Shown: positions 9,323 through 22,035 of the stretch, in pieces
Layout of the letters: the number at the start of each line of letters is the position of its first letter
Position numbering within the stretch: position 1 is the stretch's first letter
From: Chloroflexota bacterium
GTDB taxonomy: Bacteria > Chloroflexota > Chloroflexia > Chloroflexales > Roseiflexaceae
Assembly (NCBI GenBank): GCA_018969485.1
Contig: JAGWYG010000002.1
Coordinates: forward strand, 38,676 to 102,675
DNA length: 64,000 nucleotides
Direction: 5' to 3'
Notes under the pieces: generated by a model
What the model was told of the DNA's origin: nothing
What the model saw: only the letters and a program-made list of their open reading frames with translations
Database searches by the model: none
Translations under genes and position numbers: made by a program

Positions 9323-11392
9323 ATGGGCGACATGCTCGGCATCGATATCGGCGGCACCTTCACCGACTTCGTGTTGGTACGGGCGGGGCGCATCACCATC
9401 TTCAAGCGGCTCAGCAGCCCCGACGACCCGGCGCGCGCCCTGATCGACGGCGTCGCCAGCATCGGCGCGCCGCCGCTGGTCATTCACGGCACCACCGTCG
9501 CCACCAACGCACTGCTCGAGCGTCACGGCGCCGCCACCGCGCTGGTCACCACCGTCGGGTTTGCCGACGTCCTCGAAATCGGCCGGGGAGATCGTCAGTC
9601 GCTGTACGATCTGGCAGTTCATCGTGCGCCGCCGCTCGTGCCGCGCCCCTGGCGGCTCGAGATCGCCGGCCGGCGCGCCGCCGACGGTCACGAAGTCGAG
9701 CCGATTCCGCCCGCAGCGCTCGACGATCTGATCGCCCGGGTGCGGGCGCTGCCTGTTGCATCGCTCGCCATCTGCCTGCTCCACGGCGACGCCGATCCAA
9801 CCCACGAGCGTGCGGTAGCGCAGGCGCTGCGCCACGCGCTGCCGCAGCTTGCCATCTCACCGGCCCACGCCATCGCCGCCGAGCCGCGCGAATACGAGCG
9901 CACCAGCACCGCCGTCGTGAATGCCTACCTCATGCCCCTGCTCGACCAGTACATCGCCCGGCTGAGCGCAGCGCTCGGCGCGCTCGGCGTCCGGTCGCTG
10001 CGCATCATGAGCTCGGACGGCGGCGCGATGGGGCCGGCGACGGCGCGCGCCCTGCCGGCGCGCGCGACGCTGTCGGGCCCTGCCGGCGGGCTGGTCGCCG
10101 CGCATCATCTGGCACGGCGTGCCGGCTTCCGGCGGATCATCAGCTTCGACATGGGCGGCACCTCGACCGACGTCGCCTGGTGTGCCGACGGGCTGCCGCG
10201 CAGCGCGGCATCGGCCGTCGGTGGGCTGCCAGTGAGTCTGCCCGCCCTCGACATCCACACCGTAGGCGCCGGCGGCGGCTCGCTCGCGCGCCTCGACGCC
10301 GGCGGGGCGCTGCGCGTCGGGCCCGAGAGCGCCGGCGCAGACCCCGGCCCGGCATGTCACGGGCGCGGCACGCGCCCGACCGTCACCGACGCCAACCTGC
10401 TGCTCGGCCGGCTACAGCCCGATGATTTTCTCGGCGGTGCGCTGCGGCTGGATCCGGCGCGGGCAGCGGCAGCCTTCGCACCGCTGGCAGCAGCGCTCGG
10501 CGGCACCCCCGATGGCGCGCTCGCGCTGCGGCGCGCCGCGCTCGGCGTGATCCGCGTCGCCGATGCCGCGATGGAGCGTGCCATCCGCCAGATCACCATC
10601 GAGCGGGGCGAAGACCCGCGCGATGCCACCCTGGTCGCCTTCGGTGGGGCCGGCCCGCTGCACGCCGCAGCGCTGGCGACGGCGCTGCGCATTCCCCGGG
10701 TGCTGGTACCGCGCCACCCCGGCGTCCTCTCGGCGCTCGGCATGGTGCTGGCCGACGTGACGCGCGCCGCCGCGGTGACGATGCTGCGACCCCTCGCCGC
10801 GCTCCGGGCCGCAGACATCGCACAGCAGATCGCGGCGCTGGCGCAGCCGCTGCGTCAGGCGCTGGTGGCCGACGGTGCGCCCGAATCGGCGATCAGCTTC
10901 GAGGCCGAGCTCGACATGCGCTATCAGGGGCAGTCGTACGAACTTGCCACGCCGCTGGAGCTCGATCCGCAGCTCGACACCACCACGGTGGCGCTCCAGC
11001 AATCCGCCGCCTGGTTCCACCAGCACCACGAGCGGCGCTACGGCCACCGACGCGACGAGCACCCCCTCGAAGTCGTGACGCTGCGCCTGCGGGCGCGGGC
11101 GCCCCAGCCCGACGCGCCGGCGGCCACCGCAGCGCCCGCCGCCACGCTCCCCGAGCCGATACGCATCATCGATGCGGTGCTCGACCCGGTCACCGGCGAG
11201 CTCGCCGCCGTGCCGGTCTACCAGCGCGACGCGCTCGGCGTCGGCGCCACGCTCATCGGCGGCGCCGTCGTGGTCCAGCTCGACGCCACCACGATCGTGC
11301 CGTCCGGCTGGATCGCGCGGGTCGATTCCGCGCTCAACCTGGTGCTGTCGCGGGCAGACGCGGCACCAGCGCAGGCGGACGGTGCGCGGTGA
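9323..11392 (+). CDS. hyuA: Hydantoinase/oxoprolinase family subunit A (HyuA)
   Basis: This 689-residue member of the N-methylhydantoinase A / 5-oxoprolinase / acetone carboxylase family binds ATP through an actin-like fold. Supporting motifs are GIDIGGTFTDFVLV at the N-terminus, HGTTVATNALLER, SFDMGGTSTDVAW and VGAGGGSLAR. The family cleaves or carboxylates cyclic amides or ketones with ATP. ATG 9323 lies 2 bases after the preceding stop, with AGGAGG 7 bases upstream. The usual partner HyuB is not in this window, so the substrate cannot be assigned. Confidence 0.9.
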   Translation: MGDMLGIDIGGTFTDFVLVRAGRITIFKRLSSPDDPARALIDGVASIGAPPLVIHGTTVATNALLERHGAATALVTTVGFADVLEIGRGDRQSLYDLAVHRAPPLVPRPWRLEIAGRRAADGHEVEPIPPAALDDLIARVRALPVASLAICLLHGDADPTHERAVAQALRHALPQLAISPAHAIAAEPREYERTSTAVVNAYLMPLLDQYIARLSAALGALGVRSLRIMSSDGGAMGPATARALPARATLSGPAGGLVAAHHLARRAGFRRIISFDMGGTSTDVAWCADGLPRSAASAVGGLPVSLPALDIHTVGAGGGSLARLDAGGALRVGPESAGADPGPACHGRGTRPTVTDANLLLGRLQPDDFLGGALRLDPARAAAAFAPLAAALGGTPDGALALRRAALGVIRVADAAMERAIRQITIERGEDPRDATLVAFGGAGPLHAAALATALRIPRVLVPRHPGVLSALGMVLADVTRAAAVTMLRPLAALRAADIAQQIAALAQPLRQALVADGAPESAISFEAELDMRYQGQSYELATPLELDPQLDTTTVALQQSAAWFHQHHERRYGHRRDEHPLEVVTLRLRARAPQPDAPAATAAPAATLPEPIRIIDAVLDPVTGELAAVPVYQRDALGVGATLIGGAVVVQLDATTIVPSGWIARVDSALNLVLSRADAAPAQADGAR

Positions 11393-11429
11393 GACCCGCT
11401 GCCAGCGCGCACAGACCAGGCATGCCGCA

Positions 11430-11819
11430 TCAGCGGCGGCGCCGCAGCACCAGCCAGATCCCCGCCACCACCAGCACCAGCGGCAGCGCAATCCGTCCGA
11501 TCGGCGCGCTCGCCACCAGGCTGATCATGAGCGCCACACCGATCAGCAGCAGGATCTGGCCCAGCCAGCGCTGGCGCTGGGTGAACTGCTCATCGCCGGC
11601 GGCTGCCGTCTGCGCCAGCAGCCGGCGCGCCGTCGCACCCGGCGTGATGATCCACAGCATCGGATAGAGCACGATCCCCGGGCCAGCGAAGCACAGCATC
11701 ACAAACGCCAGGCGGATGAAGACCGGATTGATCCGGACATACTCGGCAATACCGCCGGCAACCCCAGCGATGACGCGGTCATCGCGGCTGCGCATGAGAC
11801 GTGGGACGAGCGGATCCAT
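11430..11819 (-). CDS. PspC-domain membrane protein
   Basis: This 129-residue protein has a PspC domain at residues 5-60 (RSRDDRVIAGVAGGIAEYV, then hydrophobic helices), followed by a linker and two further membrane-helix candidates near the C-terminus. PspC proteins take part in envelope-stress responses in proteobacteria; in other phyla they are often of unknown role. The start at 11819 is chosen over an upstream frame because GGGAGC lies 6 bases before the ATG and MDPLVPRLMRS is a typical start. The gene faces away from the unknown gene at 12000. Confidence 0.85.
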   Translation of the reverse strand: MDPLVPRLMRSRDDRVIAGVAGGIAEYVRINPVFIRLAFVMLCFAGPGIVLYPMLWIITPGATARRLLAQTAAAGDEQFTQRQRWLGQILLLIGVALMISLVASAPIGRIALPLVLVVAGIWLVLRRRR

Positions 11820-11942
11820 CTCGTGCTCCCTGGACGCTACCTGCGCCAGCCGCCGCCGCCCACACGGCAGCCGGCCGGCGCGATCAACCGAACTCATCAC
11901 CGCTGAGACGCCGTCATCGCGCAGCCGGTTGCGACCGCATCA

Positions 11943-11951
11943 TGCTATACT
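11943..11951 (+). promoter_or_regulatory. Extended -10 promoter upstream of the gene at 12000
   Basis: The sequence TGCTATACT is an extended -10 element, 48 bases before the ATG. There is no good -35 at 16-18 bases; a TTGCGA lies only 11 bases upstream. Confidence 0.5.
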
Positions 11952-11999
11952 CTGTCGCAGGGAGTTCCGCCGCGGCAATCCCGGGGCATCGGAGGCACG

Positions 12000-13136
12000 A
12001 TGGCACACGAAGCACGCCGCATCCAGTTTCCGCCGGTCGTGAGCGACGCGGTGATGGTCGTCGAGCGTCACCTGCCCGCGCGCGCCGAAGCCTTCATCGA
12101 AGTCGGCCAGCCCGTCACCCCCGACGACCCCATCGCCCACGTGCGGCGCACGCCACCGCTGCACCGGCTCGCCGTCGCGCGGCAGATCGGCATCGACCCT
12201 GGCGACTTGCCGGGCGCGCTCGAGGTCGAGGTCGGCGACACCATCGAGGAAGGCACCGTCCTCGCCCGTGCCGGCTGGCCGATCGCGCGCACCTTCCGGG
12301 CGCCATTTCCCGGCATCATCGGCGCCATCGACGACATCACCGGATACCTCACCATCGTCGGCCGCCCGTCGATCAGCGACATCACCGCGCGCGTGCGCGG
12401 CACCATCGTCGAGCGCAGCCCGACCGGCGTCCGCATCGAGTCTGTCGCCGCGCACGTGATGGGGGCATTCGCCATCGGGCGCGAGTGCAGCGGGCCCCTG
12501 CGCATCATCGCGCGTCAGGCCGGCGATCATCTCGACGTCGAGGCCATCGACGAGCACTGCCGCGGCACGCTCATCGTCGGCGGCAGCGGCGTCAGCGCCG
12601 CCGCCGTCCGGGCCGCACGGCTGCTCGGCGCACGCGGCATCATCGTCGGCGGCATCGATGCCGACGTCCTGGCCGAACTCCTCGGCGTCCGCCGCGTCGA
12701 CATCCGCGACATCGCCCGTGGCATCTGCCGCATCCCGGGCGACGGCGACCCCTTCACCCTGATCGTCGTCGAAGGCTTCGGCGAGCGTGCGATGATGCAG
12801 GCCGCCTTCGACGTCCTGACGCTCCACCAGCGACACGACACCTTCGTCGACGTGCCAGTACCATCAGCGGGTGAGCCAGGCCGGCCGCGCATCATCATTC
12901 CGCTCGCCGCGCGCACCGCCATGACGCGGCCCAACGCCCAGCGCGCCGCCCTGCGCCAGGGCGCCGTGGTCCGCCTGCTCAACCCCGAGCATCTCGGCAT
13001 GCAGGCGCGCGTGCGTGCCGTACCGCTCCAGCCCGGGCGCAGCGGCGCGCGCGTCCGCACCGCGCTCGTCCATCTGGTCTGCGATGACGGCAGCATGCTG
13101 ACCGTACCGCAGTCAGCGATCGAGGTCATCGGATGA
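12000..13136 (+). CDS. Conserved protein of unknown function with barrel-sandwich-like segments
   Basis: I do not recognise a named family. The 378-residue protein has Val/Gly-rich segments in the first 150 residues (ARAEAFIEVGQPVTPDDPIAHV; GDTIEEGTVLARAG; FRAPFPGIIGAIDD). These look like lipoyl/biotinyl-type or barrel-sandwich hybrid folds, with no MKM biotinylation motif. The middle (GTLIVGGSGVSAAAVRAARLLGARGIIVGGID) resembles a Rossmann-like segment. The C-terminus (GAVVRLLNPEHLGMQARV) could be a small KOW-like barrel. No signal peptide or membrane helix is seen. GGAGG lies 5 bases before ATG 12000 and an extended -10 precedes it. The ATP synthase operon follows under its own promoter. Confidence 0.75.
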   Translation: MAHEARRIQFPPVVSDAVMVVERHLPARAEAFIEVGQPVTPDDPIAHVRRTPPLHRLAVARQIGIDPGDLPGALEVEVGDTIEEGTVLARAGWPIARTFRAPFPGIIGAIDDITGYLTIVGRPSISDITARVRGTIVERSPTGVRIESVAAHVMGAFAIGRECSGPLRIIARQAGDHLDVEAIDEHCRGTLIVGGSGVSAAAVRAARLLGARGIIVGGIDADVLAELLGVRRVDIRDIARGICRIPGDGDPFTLIVVEGFGERAMMQAAFDVLTLHQRHDTFVDVPVPSAGEPGRPRIIIPLAARTAMTRPNAQRAALRQGAVVRLLNPEHLGMQARVRAVPLQPGRSGARVRTALVHLVCDDGSMLTVPQSAIEVIG

Positions 13137-13281
13137 CCCACGCGCGACCGGCACACATCCACCCGCAGCGGCACCACGTAGAGCACAGTATGGTCGACAG
13201 GCGGCCGCGGGCACGCACGCCGCGCATCGCAGGCAGCAGCGCCGCGCGGGTCCGCGCGGCAGATGTCACGATGTCTCACGG

Positions 13282-13310
13282 TTGCACCACTTCTGCCCAT
13301 ATGCTATACT
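13282..13310 (+). promoter_or_regulatory. Promoter of the ATP synthase operon
   Basis: TTGCAC (13282-13287) and TATACT (13305-13310) are separated by 17 bases, with a TGC extension before the -10. This near-consensus housekeeping promoter lies about 110 bases upstream of atpB. The leader shows no recognisable riboswitch. Confidence 0.75.
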
Positions 13311-13419
13311 CGCGGCGCGGTATCGCAACCGTGCGAGCCGCCCGAGCACACCGACGAGCGGTGACCGGAGTCGCCCAACGCACGGCGAGACGTTCTCGTG
13401 AATACGGAGGGGGGAAGCG

Positions 13420-14409
13420 ATGCGCCAGCGCATCCTGATCGTGATGGGCATCCTGCTCGTCGTCGGCATCGCGCTGTATCTGGTGGGGGTCCGATCGACA
13501 AAGCTGCACATCTCGGTCGTCGCCGAGCCGATCGTATGCATCGGTGGCGAGCGCGCCAGCCTTGAGCAGTGTGCCAGCGGCTTTCCGTTCACCAACGGGC
13601 TGCTCACCACCGTGATCGTCGACGTACTGCTGGTGCTGACGGCGTTTTTCACCGCGCGGCGCATGCAGTTGATCCCACGTGGCATCCAGAACACAGTCGA
13701 AGCGATCGTCGAAGGGTTTTACAACTTCGCGAAGGGCGTCGATGCCAAAAACGTCGCCAAATTCTTCCCCTTCGCCGCATCAGCCTTCTTCTTCATGCTG
13801 TACGCCAACCTTCTCGGCCTCGTGCCGGGGGTCGGCAGCGTCGGCGCGTGCGTGCACGTCGACAAGGCGCACAACGAAGCCGTCGCACGCGGCCCAGTCG
13901 CCGACGTCGCGCCAGCCGCCGGCGAGAGCGAGGCGCCCGACTTCTTCGCCAGTTGGCCGGCCTCATGCCCGAAGGGCACCACGCTGGTCCCATACTTCCG
14001 GTCGCCGAGCGCCGATCTCAACAACACGCTGGCATTCGCCCTGATCGCCGTCTTCCTGGTGCAGGTCTTCGGCTTCCAGGCGCTGGGGCTTGGCTATCTC
14101 ACCAAGTTCTTCAACTTCAAGGAAGGCGGGCTAGGCGTCTTCCTCGGCATCCTCGAGCTCATCTCCGAGATCGTACGCATCATCTCGTTTGCCTTCCGAC
14201 TCTTCGGCAACATCTTCGCCGGGGAAGTCATTCTCGTCGTGATGGCATTCCTCTTCCCATACCTGTTGCCGGCGCCGTTCTACGCCTTCGAGATCTTTGT
14301 CGCCGTCATGCAGGCCATCGTCTTCGCCGTACTCTCGCTCGTATTCATGTCGCTCGCCACCCAGGCCCACGGCGGCCACGACGACAAGGGACACGCAGCG
14401 GCACACTGA
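13420..14409 (+). CDS. atpB: ATP synthase F0 subunit a
   Basis: The 329-residue subunit a forms the proton half-channels. The C-terminal core carries the conserved Arg in FRLFGNIFAGEV. The protein is long for the family because of an extra N-terminal helix (residues 6-23) and a loop of about 60 residues (about 140-200) between two membrane helices. Both extra segments are expected on the outer face, and each contains two Cys (40 and 51; 144 and 183). A strong GGAGG lies 9 bases upstream of ATG 13420. It is the first gene of the atp operon. Confidence 0.96.
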   Translation: MRQRILIVMGILLVVGIALYLVGVRSTKLHISVVAEPIVCIGGERASLEQCASGFPFTNGLLTTVIVDVLLVLTAFFTARRMQLIPRGIQNTVEAIVEGFYNFAKGVDAKNVAKFFPFAASAFFFMLYANLLGLVPGVGSVGACVHVDKAHNEAVARGPVADVAPAAGESEAPDFFASWPASCPKGTTLVPYFRSPSADLNNTLAFALIAVFLVQVFGFQALGLGYLTKFFNFKEGGLGVFLGILELISEIVRIISFAFRLFGNIFAGEVILVVMAFLFPYLLPAPFYAFEIFVAVMQAIVFAVLSLVFMSLATQAHGGHDDKGHAAAH

Positions 14410-14484
14410 CCGGTCGGCACCGTCATTCCCGGTTCGGATGCAACACCTGGTAAATGGACTAGACATCGATGGAGGACACCAGTC

Positions 14485-14718
14485 ATGACTGACGAAGGGG
14501 CGCGCATGATCGCGATGGCGCTGGCGGTGGGCCTTGGCGCAATCGGGCCCGGCGCAGGCATCGGCATCATCTTCAACGGCGCGCTGCAGGCGATGGGCCG
14601 CAATCCAGAGGCCGAAGGGACGCTGCGCACGTACATGTTCCTCGGGTTCGCGCTGGCCGAGTCGCTGTTCATCTTCGGCCTGGTGATTGGTCTGTTGATC
14701 GGCTTCAACATCATCTGA
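14485..14718 (+). CDS. atpE: ATP synthase F0 subunit c
   Basis: The 77-residue proteolipid consists of two membrane helices joined by the polar loop RNPEAEG. The proton-carrying carboxylate is Glu59 in FALAES. The first helix has the Gly-rich GLGAIGPGAGIGI packing motif. There is no sodium-type Gln/Glu-Ser signature in helix 1, which argues for proton coupling. It forms the c-ring with AtpB and AtpF. Confidence 0.96.
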   Translation: MTDEGARMIAMALAVGLGAIGPGAGIGIIFNGALQAMGRNPEAEGTLRTYMFLGFALAESLFIFGLVIGLLIGFNII

Positions 14719-14759
14719 GTCGCCTGCGCCCCGCGCGGGCCTGATGGAGGAGCACAGCC

Positions 14760-15251
14760 TTGGAACAGCTAGGAATCAACTGGGGCCTGCTGGTCGCACA
14801 GATCTTCAATGTCGCATTCGTCATCTGGCTGCTCTCGCGATTGCTGTATCAGCCAGTGCTGAAGATGTTGAACGAGCGCACCGAGCGCATCCAGCAAAGC
14901 CTGCAGGAAGCCGACCGCGTGAAGGAGCAGATGGCCGGCGCGAACCGCGAGTACGAGACCGAGCTCGCCCGTGCCCGCCAGGAAGCGGCAGCGATTGTGG
15001 CCCAGGCGCAGGAGCGCGCCAGGACCCAGGAAGCCGAGATCGTCGCCCAGGCGCGCCAGGAAGCCGAGCGCATCCGCCGCGACGCCCGGGAGCAACTCGA
15101 CCGCGAGCGCGAGCAGATGCTGCGCGATCTCAAGGGCCAGGTGGCCGATCTGGTCACCATCACCGCCTCGAAGGTCCTCGCCGCCGAGCTCAAGGGCCGG
15201 CACGATGCGCTGATCGAGGAGTCGCTGGCAGGCCTGGGCCGAAACAATTAG
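14760..15251 (+). CDS. atpF: ATP synthase F0 subunit b
   Basis: This 163-residue stator subunit has one N-terminal membrane helix (about residues 6-25) followed by a long charged coiled coil rich in Glu, Arg, Gln and Ala (residues 35-140). The start is TTG at 14760, with GGAGGAG about 10 bases upstream; no ATG or GTG gives a proper N-terminal helix. It connects F0 to the delta subunit encoded next. Confidence 0.95.
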   Translation: MEQLGINWGLLVAQIFNVAFVIWLLSRLLYQPVLKMLNERTERIQQSLQEADRVKEQMAGANREYETELARARQEAAAIVAQAQERARTQEAEIVAQARQEAERIRRDAREQLDREREQMLRDLKGQVADLVTITASKVLAAELKGRHDALIEESLAGLGRNN

Positions 15252-15269
15252 CATGCGGCGGAGCATGGT

Positions 15270-15289
15270 CGCGCCACGTCCGTGGCGCG
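15270..15289 (+). other. Perfect hairpin in the atpF-atpH gap
   Basis: CGCGCCACG (15270-15278) and CGTGGCGCG (15281-15289) are perfectly complementary. In practice the stem is 8 bp with a GTCC loop. No T-tract follows, so it is unlikely to be a simple terminator; mRNA processing or stability control is more likely. Confidence 0.5.
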
Positions 15290-15314
15290 TTCCGTCGCGT
15301 GCAGGAGGGACGAT

Positions 15315-15803
15315 GTGAGTACAGGGGAAGCCCAGATCGCCGCCCGTGCGCTCTACGACGTGGTGACGCGCGGGATGCTCAAGGGGCTGCGCGACGCCGA
15401 CGCGGTGCGCGCTGCGCTGGGCGACGGCGCGAGCGCCACGCAGGTGCTGGCGGCATTGCCGGCGGGTGTCGCACCCGAGGTGCGCAACCTCGTCGCCTCG
15501 CTGGCCCAGAGCGACGCGCTCGACCAGCTCCCGGCGATTGTGCGGTCATTCGAAGGGTTGGTGGGTGGTTCGGCGCAGCGGGTGCTCGACGGCGAGGTGA
15601 CGAGTGCGATCGCGCTCGACAGCGCGCAGCAGGCACACATCCTCGCCGACTTGACGCAGCGCTACGGCGACCGGATCGTGGTGCGGTTCTCGGTCGATGA
15701 GTCGTTGATCGGCGGCCTGATCGTCCGCGTGGGCGACCGGGTGCTCGACAACAGCCTGCGCACGCGGCTGGCGGCGTTGCAGCGCAACATGATCGTCGGG
15801 TGA
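15315..15803 (+). CDS. atpH: ATP synthase F1 subunit delta
   Basis: This 162-residue delta (OSCP) subunit joins the b-subunit stalk to F1. The ending is characteristic of the family ([31 protein letters not shown]). GTG 15315 is preferred over an in-frame GTG at 15282 because AGGAGGGA lies 4-12 bases upstream and the earlier start falls inside the intergenic hairpin. Confidence 0.94.
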   Translation: MSTGEAQIAARALYDVVTRGMLKGLRDADAVRAALGDGASATQVLAALPAGVAPEVRNLVASLAQSDALDQLPAIVRSFEGLVGGSAQRVLDGEVTSAIALDSAQQAHILADLTQRYGDRIVVRFSVDESLIGGLIVRVGDRVLDNSLRTRLAALQRNMIVG

Positions 15804-15834
15804 CAGCGAGCACAGAGTAAAAGAGGAGCCGGCG

Positions 15835-17406
<1,572 letters not shown>

Positions 17407-17425
17407 GCCTGAGCTGAGGTGACAG

Positions 17426-19763
<2,338 letters not shown>

Positions 19764-19787
19764 CATCGCACGCATGAGCGACCGCAA

Positions 19788-19832
19788 CGCCGCAGCGACC
19801 CGGCGGGCTACCGTCGTCGGGTCGCTGCGGCG
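19788..19832 (+). other. 14-bp perfect hairpin between atpD and atpC
   Basis: Arms 19788-19801 (CGCCGCAGCGACCC) and 19819-19832 (GGGTCGCTGCGGCG) are perfectly complementary, with a 17-base loop. There is no T-tract. It starts 25 bases after the atpD stop and ends 12-24 bases before the atpC start candidates. It could stabilise the upstream mRNA or lower epsilon expression. Confidence 0.6.
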
Positions 19833-19855
19833 CACCTGCGGCGATGGGGGAGATG

Positions 19856-20275
19856 ATGCCGTTCCACCTGGAGATCGTGACCGCCGAGCGCGTGGTGCTC
19901 TCGGATGATGTCGATCAGATCAATGTGCCCACGAAGGACGGCCGGATCGGCATTCTGCCGCGCCACATGCCGCTGTTGACGATCCTCGATGTCGGCGAGC
20001 TCGATATCATCAAGAATGGCACGACGAGCGCCTATGTCGTGACCGGTGGCTTCATGGAAGTGCTGCCGACGCGGGTGACCATCCTCGCCGATGCGGCCAA
20101 CCGCGATGATGAGATCGACCAGTCCCGCGCCGAAGAGGCGCGACGCCGCGCCGAGGCGATCCTGGCGCAGCGTCGCAGCGATCAGGAGATGGCGCTGGCA
20201 GAAGCCGAGCTTCGGCGCGCCCTGATTGAGCTGAAACTCGTCTCGCTGCGCAACCTGAAGGGGCGCAATCAGTAG
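19856..20275 (+). CDS. atpC: ATP synthase F1 subunit epsilon
   Basis: This 139-residue subunit has the N-terminal beta sandwich (FHLEIVTAERVVLSDDVDQINVPTKDGRIGILPRHMPLLTIL) and a C-terminal helical hairpin rich in Arg, Ala and Glu that can inhibit the enzyme. Three in-frame ATGs lie at 19844, 19853 and 19856. GGGGGAG sits between the first and the last, which favours 19856 and the N-terminus MPFHLEIV, though with short spacing. It closes the atp operon. Confidence 0.92.
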   Translation: MPFHLEIVTAERVVLSDDVDQINVPTKDGRIGILPRHMPLLTILDVGELDIIKNGTTSAYVVTGGFMEVLPTRVTILADAANRDDEIDQSRAEEARRRAEAILAQRRSDQEMALAEAELRRALIELKLVSLRNLKGRNQ

Positions 20276-20291
20276 GCCCTCCCACGAGGGC
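20276..20291 (+). other. Small hairpin immediately after atpC
   Basis: GCCCTC (20276-20281), loop CCAC and GAGGGC (20286-20291) directly follow the atpC stop. No T-tract is present. It may mark the 3' end of the atp message or a processing point before mreB. Confidence 0.35.
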
Positions 20292-20329
20292 GCAACGCGA
20301 CGCGTGATCGCGTGCGGTAGGAGCACCAC

Positions 20330-21340
20330 ATGGCGCGAAAGATCGGTATCGACCTGGGAACGGCAAACGTGCTGGTCAATGTCAGGGGACGCGGCATCGT
20401 CTTGTCGGAACCGTCGGTCGTCGCCCTGTCGACCAAAGACAACCGCATCAAGGCGGTCGGTGCCGATGCGCTGGCAATGCTCGGTCGCGAACCGGAGAGC
20501 ATCGAGGTGATCCGTCCGTTGCGCAATGGCGTGATCGCCGACTATGACATCACTGAGGCGATGCTGAAGTATTTCATCCGGAAGGCGAGCGGTCCAATCA
20601 ACATCAGCAAGCCGGATGTGATGATCTGCATTCCTGCCGGCGTGACGACGGTGGAGATGCGCGCGGTGCGCCAGGCTGCACTCACCGCCGGGGCGCGCGT
20701 CGCCTATCTGATCCGCGAGCCGCTTGCTGCGGCGATCGGTGCGAATATTCCGGTGGCACAGCCCTCGGGCAACATGATCATCGACATCGGCGGCGGAACG
20801 ACCGAGGTTGCGGTGATCTCGCTGAATGATATCGTCGCGAGCCACTCGGTGCGCGTCGGCGGCAACAAGTTCGATGAGACGATCGCCGGCTACATCAAGC
20901 GGAAGTACAACGTCCTGATCGGCGAGCGGACTGCCGAGAGCATCAAGATCGAGATCGGTGCGGCGCTGCCGCTCGAGCGGCCGCTGACGATGCAGGTGCG
21001 CGGTCGCGATCAGGTGGCGGGTCTGCCCCGTACCATCGAGGTCAATTCGAACGAGATCACCGAGGCGATCCAGGAGCCGCTCGAGGCGGTGATCAATGCG
21101 GTGCGCATGGTGCTGGCCGAGACGCCGCCCGAATTGTCGTCGGACATCATCGACAAGGGCATGATCATGAGTGGCGGCGGCTCGATGCTGCGCCGCATCA
21201 ATGAGCTACTCACCGAAGTGACTGGCGTGCCGTGCTATGTGGCCGATCAGCCGGCGAACTGTGTCGCGATCGGCACCGGATTGGCGCTCGAGTATATCGA
21301 CATTCTGCGCGACAGCTTGTCGGGAGATGATCTCGGCTGA
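20330..21340 (+). CDS. mreB: MreB/Mbl family actin-like protein (paralogue 1)
   Basis: This 336-residue actin homologue has phosphate-1 motif [11 protein letters not shown], phosphate-2 motif [15 protein letters not shown] and adenosine motif [11 protein letters not shown]. These motifs are all intact, so it should bind ATP and form membrane filaments that direct wall synthesis. TAGGAG lies 8-13 bases before ATG 20330. It lies downstream of atpC and overlaps a methyltransferase by 1 base (TGATG). The second paralogue, at 35680, is with mreCD; this copy may be an Mbl-like specialist. Confidence 0.93.
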   Translation: MARKIGIDLGTANVLVNVRGRGIVLSEPSVVALSTKDNRIKAVGADALAMLGREPESIEVIRPLRNGVIADYDITEAMLKYFIRKASGPINISKPDVMICIPAGVTTVEMRAVRQAALTAGARVAYLIREPLAAAIGANIPVAQPSGNMIIDIGGGTTEVAVISLNDIVASHSVRVGGNKFDETIAGYIKRKYNVLIGERTAESIKIEIGAALPLERPLTMQVRGRDQVAGLPRTIEVNSNEITEAIQEPLEAVINAVRMVLAETPPELSSDIIDKGMIMSGGGSMLRRINELLTEVTGVPCYVADQPANCVAIGTGLALEYIDILRDSLSGDDLG

Positions 21341-22035
21341 TGCGACAGAGCTTCAACCCGCCGGCGACCGGCCTGGTGCTGGAGATCGGCAGCGGCGACA
21401 ATCCGAATCCGCGCTCGAATGTGCTGGTGGATCGCTTCCTCGGGAGCGATAACCGCGAGCGCGGCGGCGATCTGGTGGTCGACCGGCCGTTTGTGGTGGC
21501 GGACGCACATCATCTGCCGTTCCGCGACGGCGCGTTCGCGTATACGATCTGCTCGCATATCCTCGAACACATGGATGACCCGGCGCAGTTTGCCCGCGAA
21601 CTGTCGCGGGTCAGTCGTGCCGGCTATGTCCAGAGCCCGTCGGAGATTGCCGAGCGGCTGTTTCACTGGTCGTTCCACCGCTGGTATGTGAACCGCGTCG
21701 GCGATACGCTGGTGCTGCATCCGCGTGATCCCGATGAGCCGTTCGGCGAGTTCTTCGATTACCTCTACGAGTACAACCCGGCGTACTACTACTTTCAGCG
21801 CAGCATGCCGGACCTGTTCTGGGTTGAGCTTGAGTGGCACGACCGGTTGCACGTCGAGGTGCGCGATGCGTCGCCGCTGCCGCTGCGCGATCCGGCGGCA
21901 CTGCGGCGCCTGGTGCAGCCGCGCCTGTCGCTGGTTGGCCAGGTTCGGCTGTTCATCACGACGCTGCTGGCGCGCAGCGTGCGCGCCGAGACGCGGCGAC
22001 GCCTGCGGGCCGTGTTCGGCCGCAGCTATGTCTGA
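21340..22035 (+). CDS. Class I SAM-dependent methyltransferase
   Basis: This 231-residue protein has motif I LEIGSGDNPNP and a post-I region (VLVDRF), then ADAHHLPFRDGAFAYTICSHILEHMDDPAQFARELSRV, typical of the Methyltransf_11 group. The C-terminal half has aromatic segments (YLYEYNPAYYYFQRSMPDLF) that may bind the substrate, which is unknown. The ATG uses the last base of the mreB stop, so translation is coupled. The downstream DUF402 gene overlaps by 8 bases. Confidence 0.9.
   Translation: MRQSFNPPATGLVLEIGSGDNPNPRSNVLVDRFLGSDNRERGGDLVVDRPFVVADAHHLPFRDGAFAYTICSHILEHMDDPAQFARELSRVSRAGYVQSPSEIAERLFHWSFHRWYVNRVGDTLVLHPRDPDEPFGEFFDYLYEYNPAYYYFQRSMPDLFWVELEWHDRLHVEVRDASPLPLRDPAALRRLVQPRLSLVGQVRLFITTLLARSVRAETRRRLRAVFGRSYV

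Noticed and set aside
15270..15289. Intrinsic terminator in the atp operon
   Set aside because: There is no T-tract and essential operon genes follow, so it is listed only as a hairpin.
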